Positions 36,687-47,924 of a stretch of 64,000 nt of DNA are shown one piece after another; position 1 is the first letter of the stretch; the number at the start of each line of letters is the position of its first letter. Made by a program: the position numbers and the translations under genes. A model generated the notes under the pieces. That model saw only the letters and a list, made by a program, of their open reading frames with translations, did no database searches and was not told the origin of the DNA. Source of the DNA: Macrophomina tecta (lineage: Eukaryota > Ascomycota > Dothideomycetes > Botryosphaeriales > Botryosphaeriaceae); assembly GCA_024180945.1 (NCBI GenBank), contig JAKSGN010000037.1, positions 2,237,501 through 2,301,500 of the forward strand. The letters are read 5' to 3'.

Positions 36687-38129
36687 TCACAGCTGAGTAG
36701 GCACTGCTAGAATCAGTGAGTCCTGGAGCGGCCACGTGTAAGTGCGAATATCCAAGACTTTGTATCCGGCTTCACCAAGAATAGCGAGCCATTGACCCCG
36801 AGTCCTCTTCTTTCCCGCGATAGATGCCAACATGATGAAGTCCAGCTGGGCTGCCTGCCTGCTCACACCGTGATCGGGGAGAACGACGTCATCGATAATA
36901 AGACGTGATTCTTCGTTCATGGCTGGAATCAGGTTTTTCAATACCTGGACGCAGTGACTGTCAGGCAAGCCATGCAGGACATTTCGCAAGTAATAGAACT
37001 TAGCATCTGAACTAAAGTCAATCTACAATCTTTCGCGAGCCAAGTTGTCCAACCTCGGTGACTTACTCTTGATTGGCTGAGGGTCCTCGAAACTGTGCGG
37101 AACGGCCTCGATACCATTGGGCATCGGTTTGGGGACCCGGTTGATTGTCTGGGGGATATCCTGCAGTATCACCCGACCGGCCAGGTCCGGGTACCTTTCT
37201 CGGAAGCGGATACACTGCTGGCCCATGCCGCCGCCAATGTCCACGAACAGAACACGTGCTGGATCCGGGGCTGTCTGCTGGTTTCCGACTATTTCGTCCG
37301 CGGGAAAGACCGACAGCCAGTCACCTTCGGGCTGATGTAGCTTCATGGCATCCTGCATATGAGCCTGAAGTTGCGGGTGGTGAGCGAGGTACTCGTAAAT
37401 GGACAAATTCGTGTCGAATGCCTTCTGAAAGACGGTGTTGCGGATGTCGTTGACCTCCTGGTAGCGGTGCTCTGCAAGGAAATCCGGGAGGGCCTGGAAA
37501 GTGCGATCGTGGATGTCAAAGCTACGGTGCGGCAGTTAGAATCTCTCAGCCGACATGCCAGGGACTGTGAATCACTGACAGAAGGTGCACACCCGAATCC
37601 AGAGACGTGCTCGCTAATTCTTCAGTGATCCTGTGCGCCGAGAATAGTCCTCTCCCAGTCTCCGCAACCATGCCGACGGAGGCGAGATACTGTAAAATAC
37701 GGCCTTCCACGTGCGATCAGCGCAGCTTGTGCAGGGAAATATGCATAGAGATGATTTTGAAGAAAAAGGGACGACTGCCATACCAAGAAGCCCAGGTGCA
37801 ATGCTCAGTCTTTCTCCGAGTCGATCGACTGGCAATGGTTCCCGACTCTCTACCAAGGCACGGAAAAGACCTATATCCGCGCCGACACGGGCGCAAGCAA
37901 GTTGCAGGTGCTGAGACGCAGTTTAGTTTGCATGCAGTCAAGGGAGAGCAGGGACACGGACGGATCCAGATAGTCTGAAGAGATATTCATAAGGGGTTTC
38001 GACATCGGACAGTGTGTCGAGGAGTGACTGTTGGACTGTCGCACGGTCTGCTTCATTTAGCGAAGAGCTTAGGGTTTTGACCTGTGCGAGCAGCTCATTA
38101 ACCTGCGTCGTTGTATTTTTCTGGCTCAT
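36687..38129 (-). CDS. SAM-dependent O-methyltransferase (cluster tailoring)
   Basis: Class-I O-methyltransferase of the COMT/OMT-2 type, 397 aa. Exons on -: 38129-37962, 37910-37784, 37703-37580, 37521-37067 and 37006-36687; introns 51, 80, 58 and 60 nt, all GT-AG and frame-perfect. The N-terminal third is a winged-helix dimerisation domain (LQLACARVGADIGLF, then IAPGLLGRILQYLASVGMV). The SAM-binding motif VDIGGGMG is at 233-240. The catalytic-base region LRNVLHGLPD places His303, followed by IIDDVVLPD. By analogy with the methyltransferase of the FDDP pathway it is inferred to methylate the pyrone hydroxyl, possibly another OH. It is transcribed divergently from the terpene cyclase. Unspliced, the locus looks like five unrelated fragments. 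Confidence 0.92.
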
Positions 38130-38735
38130 ATTGCGGGACGATGCTGGAGTAGCGAATGTTCTGCTTTAGCGGAGCAGCAACGGGCTTTTTATCAGCGCAC
38201 AGCGAGGCTGTGCTATTGCAGTTATGAAGCCCCAATCCGTACTTTGCAATCCTCAAGGCCATGGGTTCGGAGGGTCGGAAGCTATGCAGGGCCGAGTCGT
38301 ACACCGCATTTACAACGGTGCGGGTTGTGCAAGGATCTGTGTCATTGTAGCATTCCGGGCCTGGTCAGTTTGGGCGCTGGATAAACCTAGAACCCAAGGG
38401 AATTCCACCCCGCAAGACACGAGGACGCGAGCAACGACGTGATGGAGCAAACTTTCGAATCGGGCCGATGAGTGCAGCTATGCGCCCTGCAATATGAGCA
38501 GCATTAGAAGGGGGAAACGTTTAGCGGGTCCGACTGATGCGGCGAACTCGTCGGATCGACGCCGTGACTCGGCATGTGAATGCTAGGGTTTGGCCATTTA
38601 ATCAGCCCCGGGACAACGAGCTGCGTTTGACAGATCCCGCCACTGCTCGATTCGAAGCGGGTCCTGCGTCATCAAATCCGCCTTTCATTCTTCGCTTTCC
38701 TTGACCATACCATACACCATATCTGCCGTTGCAAA
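38130..38735. promoter_or_regulatory. Shared divergent promoter, methyltransferase / terpene cyclase
   Basis: 606 bp between the two start codons, with no gene of its own. Both genes must be driven from this stretch, which suggests co-regulation. CG-rich half-site-like triplets occur, but I cannot name a specific factor. Confidence 0.5.
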
Positions 38736-39534
38736 ATGAACATTGTCCCCTTGTCTCAAGCACCTCCTGAGTTCCTTGAGGTCGCCTGGCTGGCCGATGC
38801 TTGCAAGCTTTTAATGGGAGTGGGTTGGACGGCCAATTACATTGGCATGATCTATAAATCCATAAAGGACCGGACATACGGCATGGCCCTGATGCCGCTG
38901 TGCTGCAACTTTGCCTGGGAGCTCGTCTATGCGCTCATTCTTCCGTTCGATAGCGGCGTGGAGAAATGGGTGCATGTGACGGGGCTCGCTTTTAACTGCG
39001 GCGTCATGTACACCGCAATCAAGTTCGCCCCGGGCGAATGGGCTCACGCGCCGCTGGTACAGCGACATCTTACTTGGATCTTCATTGCCTCCGTGGCTGG
39101 TTGGATGTCTGCGCATCTTGCACTTGCTGCACAGCTCGGGCCCTCGCTGGCCCAGGCGTGGAGCGCCTATGGCTGTCAACTCCTCCTGAGCGTTGGTGGC
39201 CTTTGTCAGCTGCTCTGTCGCGGACATTCCCGTGGGACATCTTACCTGCTATGGTTCGTTTGCAAAACCCGACCTCCACGTCGAGCGGGATACGGTCCAA
39301 GGACTGACCATAACTGGCAGGTTTTCACGCTTCTTTGGTTCTCTCGTCCTCATTCCGCAAGACATTCTGAGATACAAGTACTGGCACCGCAACCACGAGT
39401 GGATGAAGTCGCCACTGTATCTTTGGTTCGTCTCCATCTTTCTCATATTGGACGGCTCCTACGGCATCTTGCTGTGGTATGTTCGCCGCTTTGAACGGGA
39501 GACAGCCGAGGCCGAGAACCGCAAGGGGAGGTAA
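38736..39534 (+). CDS. Membrane terpene cyclase, Pyr4 family
   Basis: Integral-membrane cyclase that protonates a terminal epoxide and drives polyene cyclisation. Here it is inferred to form the decalin core of a geranylgeranylated pyrone. Exons 38736-39253 and 39321-39534 with a 67 nt GT-AG intron give 243 aa, the usual size. Seven hydrophobic segments are expected. The two acids essential in Pyr4-type enzymes are present: Glu62 in FAWELVYAL and Asp217 in FLILDGSYG. Other family text: GVGWTANYIGMIY near the start, FSRFFG after the intron, and YKYWHRNHEWMKSPLYLW. The DpfgB/SubB-type cyclases of diterpenoid-pyrone clusters are the closest role match. It lies between the methyltransferase (divergent) and the epoxidase (convergent). 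Confidence 0.93.
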
Positions 39535-39776
39535 ACTAGAGGCCCTTTCGGGTCGTCGGTGAGGGCGTGCCAATGTGAAGCCGGCACGCTACTATTTGGG
39601 GACAGAAAAACGCCAGTAGATGAGCTTGTGCAGACATGACTTCCATCATTCTCCGCAATTGGGCACGCGCAGCCGCGACGGGAAACTTCGAATACAGTGC
39701 GAGTGCTTCTTTTCGGCCAGACTTGGAATTCCATTTGAATATGTACATTCTGCCTTCCATTGAAGAGGTGAATCTG

Positions 39777-41369
39777 CTACCAATAGCTCCGCCCCGTGAA
39801 AAGCGCAAAGAGCACAATGAGAAGGACCAAACTAGATGCCCATAGCAAAGCGTTTCTCTCGCTGCTTCGGTATTCCCCCCAGCCTGAACGTGAAGCTCGA
39901 GGCAGCGGCAAAAAGTCAATCTTCGCAGCGTCCGCCATCAGGTTGAAGAGCCTTCCTTGAAGGCGCTCCCCAAAGTACGGAGCCACATATCGCCCCACAA
40001 ACTTGCGTATCGACCCATCTCGGGCATGGACTCGCGTTACCGACCATGACATGTCGTACACTCGCGACACCCTCGGGAAATGCTCTTTATGGAAGCGGCG
40101 CAGAAGCGCCTCAACGTCTTGGTCTGAGAGCTCCGAGTTTGCTTTTTCATTCAGAGCGTGATGCAGTATGTTGCACAGGATAGCTACATCCTCGATGGCA
40201 CAGTTGGCTCCTTGCCCGAGGTTGACAGTCATCTGCAAGAGAAGACGGGTCAGAAGGAAGATCGTGTTGCAGGCATCGAGCCAGCGTAATGCAATTCCCC
40301 TACCTTATGAATGCTGTCCCCGATGCAGACCAAGCGGCCGCACGACCAAGTCTGGAACACGTTCTCCTCCAGAGCAGCCATGTTTACGGCCTTCCGCCTC
40401 TGCCACAAGTCGTCGAATCGAACGTCTCCGTGGATTGGAAGTCGTGCGAGCTTGGAGCACTGCTCTGCAGTGTCTTCCGGCGCAAAGCGAGGAGCGGAGC
40501 CATACTGATATTTCCGGTCAAGCTTCTGAACGATGAACCAGAACACTTGGCCCTGCCTTGACGGGATCACTGCCAATGTCCACCCGTTGCCGAAACGCAT
40601 GACCTGCCGCCCGGGCGTTAGCTCAGCGATTCCGTCAGAGATGCCGAAGATGCAAGCGTATTCCACGGTCATGCCTAGGCAAACTGTCAGCTCAGGCTGT
40701 GCTCGCTTTGATGCTGGGACGTGCTGGTCTTCTCCTTCTCCGTAACAAGGCTTTTCCGTAGAGAGCTGGCCATTCTCCACATTTCGGCTCGGGCCTGGCT
40801 ATGTACCCCGTCGGCACCAACTACAAGGTTGCCCTCGTATACATCCCCGTCGTGAGTGTAAGCTCGCAGGACGCCATGATGCTCTGGGTGCTCCTCGATT
40901 CTCGACACGGCTTTGTCGACCTCAACTCTGCTCTTGTCCGGCAGCAAATCATAAAGAATTTCGAGCAGTTTCCGCCTCTCCATAAAGGCGATCGGGTAGG
41001 CGAAGCTTCGGCTAGGGTCTCAGTAAGGTCTGGCCGGAGCCATTACGGTGGATGTTTTACGCACCGGTCATGCATCCTCTTGGGATAGGAGCTGGTGAAG
41101 TGGAAACCATCGGGAAAATAGACATCCGAGGTGCCTAGAGCTATCGCACTCTGCTCGATGGCGTTGTAGAGCCCGAGTTGGTCCAGGATCCGAGCTCCAT
41201 TTGGTAAGATCCCTATGGATGCTCCTTCTTGGGGTGCAATCTCTTTCCGCTTCTCGAGAAGTCGGTAATCCACTCCCATCTTGTGTAGGCTGTGAGCCAG
41301 AGTGAGGCCAGTTACAGAACCTCCTATGATGAGAACTTTGAAACCGCGCTTGGACGATGTCGATTCCAT
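39777..41369 (-). CDS. FAD-dependent epoxidase, PaxM-like; one doubtful splice junction
   Basis: Flavin monooxygenase that epoxidises the terminal olefin of the prenyl chain before cyclisation. Exon 1 41369-41065 carries the FAD-binding [13 protein letters not shown] 59 nt intron (41006-41064) leads to exon 2 ([17 protein letters not shown], then [14 protein letters not shown]). The last intron (40233-40303) joins GDSIHK to [17 protein letters not shown]. The C-terminus has a membrane anchor (about residues 435-455). The problem is between exon 2 and exon 3. The best-looking intron (40675-40720, branch-like GCTGAC) leaves a one-base frame error before [10 protein letters not shown]. An alternative (40691-40746, GTTACG...CTGAG) keeps frame but deletes a stretch (VTEKEK) that I expect to be conserved. 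The gene is therefore probably functional but could carry a frameshift. Confidence 0.85.
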
Positions 41370-42280
41370 GTTTTTTGGCCAGTTAGTTCGTAAGAATGAT
41401 GCGGGAGAAGCACTAAGAGCAAAATAGTAGACAAGAACGGCTGTGAAAAGCGCCTCTTCACGTGACTCTTTCTATGGCCCGTGAACGGGTTAGCACGCTG
41501 TCTCGATCGAGCTACGTCCTTATCACGGCCGGGTACTGAATCTCGGTCCTTCGGTTTCGCATGGCTCAGCAATCCGTCGTGACAACCGTATTCAGCTGCA
41601 ACCCAACCCACCGGGAAATCTGCTCGGGAATCACAAGGCCCGGAGCTTCTGCTGCAGCTGCTGGCGTTCTCCTCGGTGGCTCGGCCTCAAGACGCTCTTA
41701 CTAGCGCGAGCGGCCAAGTGACCTACGCGAGAACAGAACAGGAGAGCTCTGGTAAGAAGACCATCGAAAGACTCTGAAGTTTAAGACGACCCGAGAGTTT
41801 GACGCCTGAAAGCGCACAGAGAGAGCGATTGGAGAAGTTCCACTGGTCGTTGTTAGGCCTACTTGACTCTCATGCGAGCCGGCCTTCCTCTTGAGGCATA
41901 GTGCAGCTGTATCTAGTCAGTGTCTAAGCGCCCGACGTCTAAAATTTAGTTGGAGCTCTGCACCCCGGCGGCGCTAGAAGATTAGCAACATGGTGTTGGA
42001 GGCCTTAATGCGTCCGGCCGCGAAGTAGGGTGGACAGCAAAGTGAGATCAACCAATCAAAATCTGCGCCTAATGATCAACGCGGATCCACTTAATCATAC
42101 AACACGAGGTTGGCAACATTACATAAGCCGTTCCGAAGAGCCCGCGAAGCTAACTAGCGTTTCTACAGAACGGCAGCGAGGATGGAATTCGATTGCCGAG
42201 CTCTGCCGAAGGCTACATAGCACATGGGATCGACGGAGCCAAGCGACATGCACATCCGCAAACCCCTGTCCGGCCTAGGC
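41370..42280. promoter_or_regulatory. Upstream region of the epoxidase; 3' side of SDR 1
   Basis: 911 bp without a convincing gene; frames on both strands are short and resemble nothing known. It contains the epoxidase promoter and the 3' end of the SDR gene, which reads in the same direction. Confidence 0.4.
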
Positions 42281-43144
42281 TCAGCCCACTACACTCGTCC
42301 AGCCGTGGTCTACCGCGATACAAGCACCGTTAATCAGGCTGGAGCCGGGCCCGGTAGCAAGGGACACGCACAGATCCGCCACCTCCCGGACGTCGCACAG
42401 CTGGACCCCGACCCCAGACAGTATCTCCATCACTTTTCGGCTTCCTTCCTCATGATGGCTTCCCCGGTGTGCCGCGCCGAATTCGGTCTGCATGGGCCCA
42501 ACCATCAGTGCATTGCAACGGACGCCTTTCGGGCCGTAGAAAGATGCGGTGCTCTTCGTCAATCCGACCAAGCCGTGCTTGCTGGTCGTATACGCCGCAC
42601 CTTTGTCGCCGACTGGTCAGCCTCTGCATATCCGCGCAAGTCCGAGGTCGCACCTACCGGCAAGCCAACCGCCCTTCGCGGCTCCTGAGGCGATGTTGAG
42701 GATGCAGCCGTCCGGCTTCGGTTGCTGCAACATGACGCGCAATGCCAGCTTGCTGAATATGAACGGGCCTGCCAGGTTCACGGAGATGACCCTGTCCCAG
42801 AGCTCGTGGTCGAGGTCCGCGACCGGATCAAAGCGGTCCATGATGGCGGCGTTGTTGACCAGCACGTCCACCGTCCGAAACTTGGCGGTGATGCGATCGA
42901 ATAGCTGCTTTGCTGCAGCTGGATCGGCGACGTCGACTTTCGCAGCCAACAAGGAACCTGCTCCCGTTCCTGAGAGCTCGGCCGACGCCTGCTTGAGCCT
43001 CTCCTCGTCGATGTCGCAGATGGCCACGTTTGCTCCGGCTCTGAGAAATGCAGCGGCAAGGGCTCTCCCCAAGCCACCAGCACCCCCTGTGATAAGGCAA
43101 GTTTTACCAGCCAAGTTGGTGGCCTCGGTGCTGGAAGCGGACAT
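42281..43144 (-). CDS. Short-chain dehydrogenase/reductase 1 (classical, soluble)
   Basis: NAD(P)-dependent oxidoreductase of the classical SDR type, 268 aa. Exon 1 43144-42658 and exon 2 42600-42281, with a 57 nt GT-AG intron. Cofactor motif TGGAGGLG is at residues 19-26, with an acidic IDE after strand 2 that favours NAD. NNAAIMD follows. The catalytic triad is Ser153 (NIASGAA), Tyr166 and Lys170 (YTTSK), the canonical 13-residue spacing; the intron falls just before YTTSK, so the unspliced frame lacks it. The start at 43144 is preferred to 43201 because it matches family length and has AAA before ATG. In the FDDP/higginsianin pathway one SDR oxidises the 8S-hydroxyl and a second reduces the ketone to 8R; this is one of that inferred pair. 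Confidence 0.92.
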
Positions 43145-44278
43145 TTTGAAATTCCCTAGTTGCTCTTTGGTAAGTGGGAACGGTGAAGACGGGTAGAGCA
43201 TTGGATATTATGCGTGTGTATTTATAGAATGTCGCTCCTATGCATAAGAATAATCGATTGCTCAGTTGTAGGCGGATGAGATTTCACATGTATGCAGCTA
43301 CCAAAAATAATTTAGTGCGAAAGGGTGTGGATGATGCGGAAGCCTCGCTATCCATTTCCCCAATCCCATGGCAATGCTTTCCCGGCGTTGTACGTGTGTC
43401 AGAGCACTGCGCATGATCTATGGCGCCTAAAGCACGCCCTGAGCGGGGGAAAAACTCCGAGACACTCTTGACTTCCAGAGCAAACGGGATGGTGAGCACG
43501 GGCTGAGGATCTAAGAACCCATCACTCGGTTCAACGGAACGACAAGTATTATCAAGCAAAACAATGGGGCTGCTCGATTCGTCCGAAACCGATTCATGTA
43601 AAATGTTGGTTGGAGCTGCGCAAAAGAGTGCGGATCTACGGTGCGTTTGGAAGCCTAACTTTTCAGCCACTTACCCCACTGCTACACTAGAGTCTTGGAA
43701 TCTCTACCATTTTCATTATTCCCCGCATAGCCGTATCCTGCGCCAATTCTACCTGAACCCACACATTAAACTTAGATCTCCCCCGCCAGTATCATTATTC
43801 AAGAGAAACCGATCCAGGCCCCACTGAGCTTGGTTTCACAAGACGATGCCGCTGAGACCGGGAGATAGATGGCCGGAGCCGCCCGCAGGCGAAGTGCCGG
43901 ATATCTCTCAAGGTCTCGTGTTTAGGCGTAGGCTGAATCGTGCCCTCCGCCACAAAGAAACAGCGCAATCGCCAGCTATCTGACACATGTCACGGCCGAG
44001 GAATGCGGAGAGGTCGCGGTAGGTTCCGGTGTAGGTGGCGAAGAATCTCGTATCGATATTGATTATCGAGGATGCATCAGAAGTAAGGAGGGCGTCACGT
44101 TGGCTTCCAGGGATTTGGACCTGGAGCAGGATTTCCGCACAGTGTGGTAGTGGAGCAGTACAATGAAGATGGCCTTTTTATTTCGCTAATCCTTCACCGT
44201 GCCTGCATGATTTAGAACCGCGCACTCTGTATACTACTCTTTCGCTCAGAAGCGTTGGCGATTGACCTACACTTGACA
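43145..44278. promoter_or_regulatory. Shared divergent promoter, SDR 1 / prenyltransferase
   Basis: 1134 bp between two start codons, the longest divergent spacer in the cluster. Frames inside it (for example 43670-43284 on -) have no recognisable protein features. I see no defined operator. Confidence 0.45.
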
Positions 44279-45395
44279 ATGGCAGCTTCAAACAAAATAC
44301 ATTTGCTCAAAGATCTCCTCATTCTTTCCAGATTCAACAAATATACTCCTGTTTTTGCTAGTTTTGCAGGAGGTACGTCTTTTGATATACTCGAAAGCTG
44401 GGGCTATCTGTGTCTCGCCCAGTGAGCAAGGCTAATATTTCAGGGATATAGTCTGGTCGACGTTGCTTGCGGGTGCAGCTAGGCTTGCTGAACACCCTTC
44501 GACCACCTCTCCTGCATTCGTTCTCCGGCAGACGGGACTGTGCTTTCTCGCCGCTTACATCTTCTACGGCGCGGGTACGGTGTGGAATGACTGGGTTGAC
44601 CGAGACGTTGATGCCAATGTTGCTCGGACGAAGGACCGGCCCCTGGCGTCAGGGAAGGTTACGACATTCCAGGCCATGCTATGGATGGTGTTGCAGACTT
44701 TAGCCACTTGGTACTTGCTACACGTCATGCTAGATGGCAATGACTTGTACGTGCTCAATCCACTTCACGCTCTCATGATTGCAGTTCACCGCATCAAGAA
44801 TGTTAGAGGGACTAACGGCTGCACATACAGGTGGAAGCATTTTTTGCCGGTCTTGGTGGCTTCGTTTCTTTACCCATTCGGAAAACGACCGGCGGCGCGA
44901 AAGCTCTATGTGTACCCACAATACATTTTGGGATTCATAGTCGCCTGGCCCGCCGTCATAGGGTGGGCTGCCACGTACGGCCAGCATCAGCCATTTACAG
45001 AGACAGTCCGCCAGTGCCTTCCGCTCTGCTCCATGGTCTACTTCTGGATCATTTATCTGAACACGGCATATAGCTATCAGGACGTCGCGGATGACCGGAA
45101 GATGAACGTCAACTCGTTCTATAACCTTGGCGGACAGCATCTCCACCTCTTGCTCGTGGCGCTTGCAAGTCCGGTTCCGGTATGCATGCTGTTGTTTCTT
45201 AGAGAATTTGATTCCTTCTGGTTGTGGGCGACGTGGCTGGGAGGCTGGGCGGCCTCTTTCGCTGAGCAGCTCATTCATTTCGACCCGAAAGAGCCGGCGA
45301 GTGGAGGTACTTTGCACAAGAGCAATTTTATGCTGGGAATCTGGACAATATTCGCGTGCGCAGTCGAACTGCTCCGCTCGGCCAGCAAGGTCTAG
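44279..45395 (+). CDS. UbiA-family prenyltransferase
   Basis: Polytopic membrane aromatic prenyltransferase inferred to attach geranylgeranyl to the alpha-pyrone. Exons 44279-44372, 44452-44746 and 44831-45395 give 317 aa. Intron 1 uses the acceptor ATATAG at 44451, joining FAG to VWSTLLAGA; a nearer CAG would break frame. Intron 2 (84 nt) is in frame and would add 28 foreign residues if retained; its removal gives GNDLWKHFLPV. The first aspartate-rich motif is N77-D78-x-x-D81-x-x-x-D85 (NDWVDRDVD), and the second is YQDVADDRK; together they bind Mg-diphosphate. LYPFGKR is another family block. It shares a promoter region with SDR 1 and converges on SDR 2. Confidence 0.93.
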
Positions 45396-45763
45396 TCGGA
45401 TGGCACACTGTATGGTAGAGCATATATATCATGCAGCACGTGACCCATACCGTCCTTGCCACAATAAAATCATCGAATCCACCCGTCATTCGTAACTTTC
45501 CAGCATGCGGCCTTGCTTCAGAATGAAAAATAATAGTCGGGTGGGCAATGCCAGGGACACAGCATCACTGCCGAAGATTGAAGAAATGAAGAAGCTCTAT
45601 TGAAGTGGGAAAAGAAGCACATGAAAATGAGCATCTACGCCCGGGGAACCAGGAAACTGATTGCGGACACAAAACGAACCGTCATGGGCATAAAGTAAAG
45701 ATCCCTGTCGTCATTGCTATGGAGGAGCCGGAAAAAGACCTCGCTAGATTCTTCCACAGTGAA
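45396..45763. other. Convergent spacer between prenyltransferase and SDR 2
   Basis: 368 bp holding the two 3' ends. An AATAAA signal lies near 45461 on the prenyltransferase side. No gene seen. Confidence 0.5.
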
Positions 45764-47107
45764 CTAAGACTTGTCCAAAACACCAATCGCTCTCACAGCA
45801 GATTCGGTAGTATGCCACAGATTGTAAGCAACCTGCGGATCACGCGCCCTTGGCGACGGCGACTTGAGCTTTCCAGGGCCATCCAGGTACCCGCCTTTCC
45901 ATCGCTCTTTCTCTTCCCTAATCTCGGCAGCTGCCGCGGCGAAGAGGGTTGTTTGGGCGCCCTCACCCGGGTCTTTGAAAAAGAGCCAAACCATCGGCCG
46001 TACGACAAAGGGAAGTACATCGGCCGCGCCCTGTGTCTTCACCGGGCCGGGATTTAGAGAGATGGAGATGATATCGACGCCCTCGGCATCCATGCGGCGC
46101 TGGAGCTCGGCTGCGAACAGAACGTTCGCCATTTTGCTTTTGCCATACCTCTTTGCTTGGGCTAGGCTCGATGCTTCCCACCCAGGGCTGGCGCAAGGGT
46201 CGTCCAGGTCTTTGGGGGTGATGAAATCGGCCTTGTCCGTGGCAAACGCCTCGCCGGACGACGAAACCTTAAAGCAAGGGAGACGTCTGTTCAGCGGGGC
46301 CGCCCTTGTGTCGCAGCGCAGTGGGAGGCGGGTGACTTACGGTGACAATACGGACGTCAGATCCTTCCTGCGCAGCCGTGGCCTTGAGCAGCGGGAGCAG
46401 GCAGTAGGTGAGTGTCCAATGACCGACATGGCTGAGGGGCAGGCAGTCAGTAATCGAGCTCTCCCCTTCTTTCTCGTGATTTGGGCGGGGATGACGCACT
46501 TCACAGCCATGGTCAGTTCGAAGCCCTCGGGGGTCGTAGTGTAATGGTAGGGGTCGATGCCGGCATTGTTCACTGCACATGCTGTCAGTGGCTTTGCGAT
46601 CCAGCAAACTGCACGAGTGCTTGCCGAGAATATCCAACCGCTGCTCTCTCGACCGCAGCTCGGCGGCGGCGTCGACCACTTGGGCTTGGATCGAGAGGTC
46701 CAGGGGCAACCACACCAAGTTGCCAGGCGGTATGGACGGGTTCTCGTCGTGCAGCCGCTTAATCGCACTGGCTGCACGGCTCCCCGACCGTGCCGCCAGG
46801 TAGACCTTGGCTCCCTTTGCGGCTAGGTGCTTCACAGTGTGGTATCCTATGCCCGCGCTGTGTCATATTAGCCACAGGCCACCGCACGCTTGGCTCATGC
46901 CCGTCTGGAAAGCCGAACTTACTTTGCCCCGGTCACAAGGGCAATCTTTCCATCCAGTCTCGGGATGCTCGACTCGTCCCAAGGATCGGCTCTTGCATGT
47001 GCGAGCGCCCTGATCAACAGCAGTGCGGAAAGGGGAAGGTAGAGTAGAGATCCATAGACGAAGTCGGCAGCGAAAATACAAAGCCGCCGGATTGGCTGCA
47101 GCATCAT
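45764..47107 (-). CDS. Short-chain dehydrogenase/reductase 2 (membrane-anchored), with a GC-AG intron
   Basis: Retinol-dehydrogenase-like SDR, 361 aa. Exons on -: 47107-46923, 46857-46625, 46572-46500, 46431-46341 and 46267-45764. Three introns are GT-AG. The second (46573-46624) starts GCAAGC and ends GTGCAG, a GC-AG intron that alone restores LDILVNNAGID. A hydrophobic anchor (about residues 15-32) precedes the cofactor motif TGANAGIG (59-66). Catalytic Tyr235 and Lys239 lie in YGKSK, with serines in VTVSSSG about 40 residues before. The long insert between them is typical of this subgroup. It is paired by inference with SDR 1 in an oxidation-reduction epimerisation of a ring hydroxyl. It is divergent from the GGPP synthase. 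The start could be 47107 or 47104. Confidence 0.9.
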
Positions 47108-47924
47108 GGGGGCGGGGCGCCGGCGCTGGTCTTGCTTGCCCCGAAACGGTACTTCAGAATTTCGCGTGGTATGGAGCAAAACAAAGCGCCTAGCGATACG
47201 CGCATAATTATAAGACACAGGTGCACTTGGTGCCCAAAAGTGCTCGCAAAGTGCATTCGGATTTTAGGCCGACGAGGAAGGGGCCTGACTCGCGGTCGGT
47301 CGGTCGGTGGCATGATGTTGTGATGCTACACCACCGGGATGGAGGAGCAAGCCGACCCGGGCCGCGAGGTTGGCAAACCCGAGGCGGCCAGCGCTAGAAA
47401 GCCAATGCTCAAGAGCCAGCCCTCGCGCCGTGCCCTTTTCGGTGCGGGCTGGCTCGCTGAACCCCCTGTCGTGATGATGCGCGGCGGTCTCAGTCCTATC
47501 GAGCACCCTCATCACCGCCATTGTGCCAGGCGAGGCGGGGGTGTCCAGCCCCTATAAGACTCGGATAGAAGTAGGTGGAATGCTGTTGCACCGCGTAGTT
47601 TGCCGTGCAGGTGAGACATCGCCAGTTGAGTCAGGATCCTGGCGGAAACCGGCGGACCGGACCAGGCGGGAAGCTTACTCGCAACCAAATCCGGCAAGCC
47701 GCATGTACATACGAAATCGGCTTTGCGGGATGCAATTCTGAAGGGGGAATCTTAAAATCCGATCAGCGGCATGTGCCGAAGAAGTGATTGGCGCATCCGA
47801 TTCAGCGTCCGGGGTCCCCGCACCCTACCTTGATTACTGAGTTACGCCCAATACATTTCCCACTTGATATTGCAGCGGGGGGCTGTTGTCTTTTCTTTTT
47901 TTTTTTCCTCCCCCGTTCCAGTTC
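47108..47924. promoter_or_regulatory. Shared divergent promoter, SDR 2 / GGPP synthase
   Basis: 817 bp between start codons. A TATA-like CCCTATAAGAC occurs near 47551, and a pyrimidine-rich tract (47889-47915) lies just before the synthase ATG, common in strongly expressed fungal genes. No independent gene. Confidence 0.5.

Noticed and set aside
44831..45395. Apparent continuous prenyltransferase frame through 44747-44830
   Set aside because: The segment is a multiple of three with GT-AG ends; removing it gives GNDLWKHFLPV, whereas keeping it adds 28 residues that do not fit the membrane helix. It is an intron.
45605..46057. 150-codon + strand frame downstream of the prenyltransferase
   Set aside because: It overlaps antisense the clearly coding last exon of SDR 2 and has no family features.
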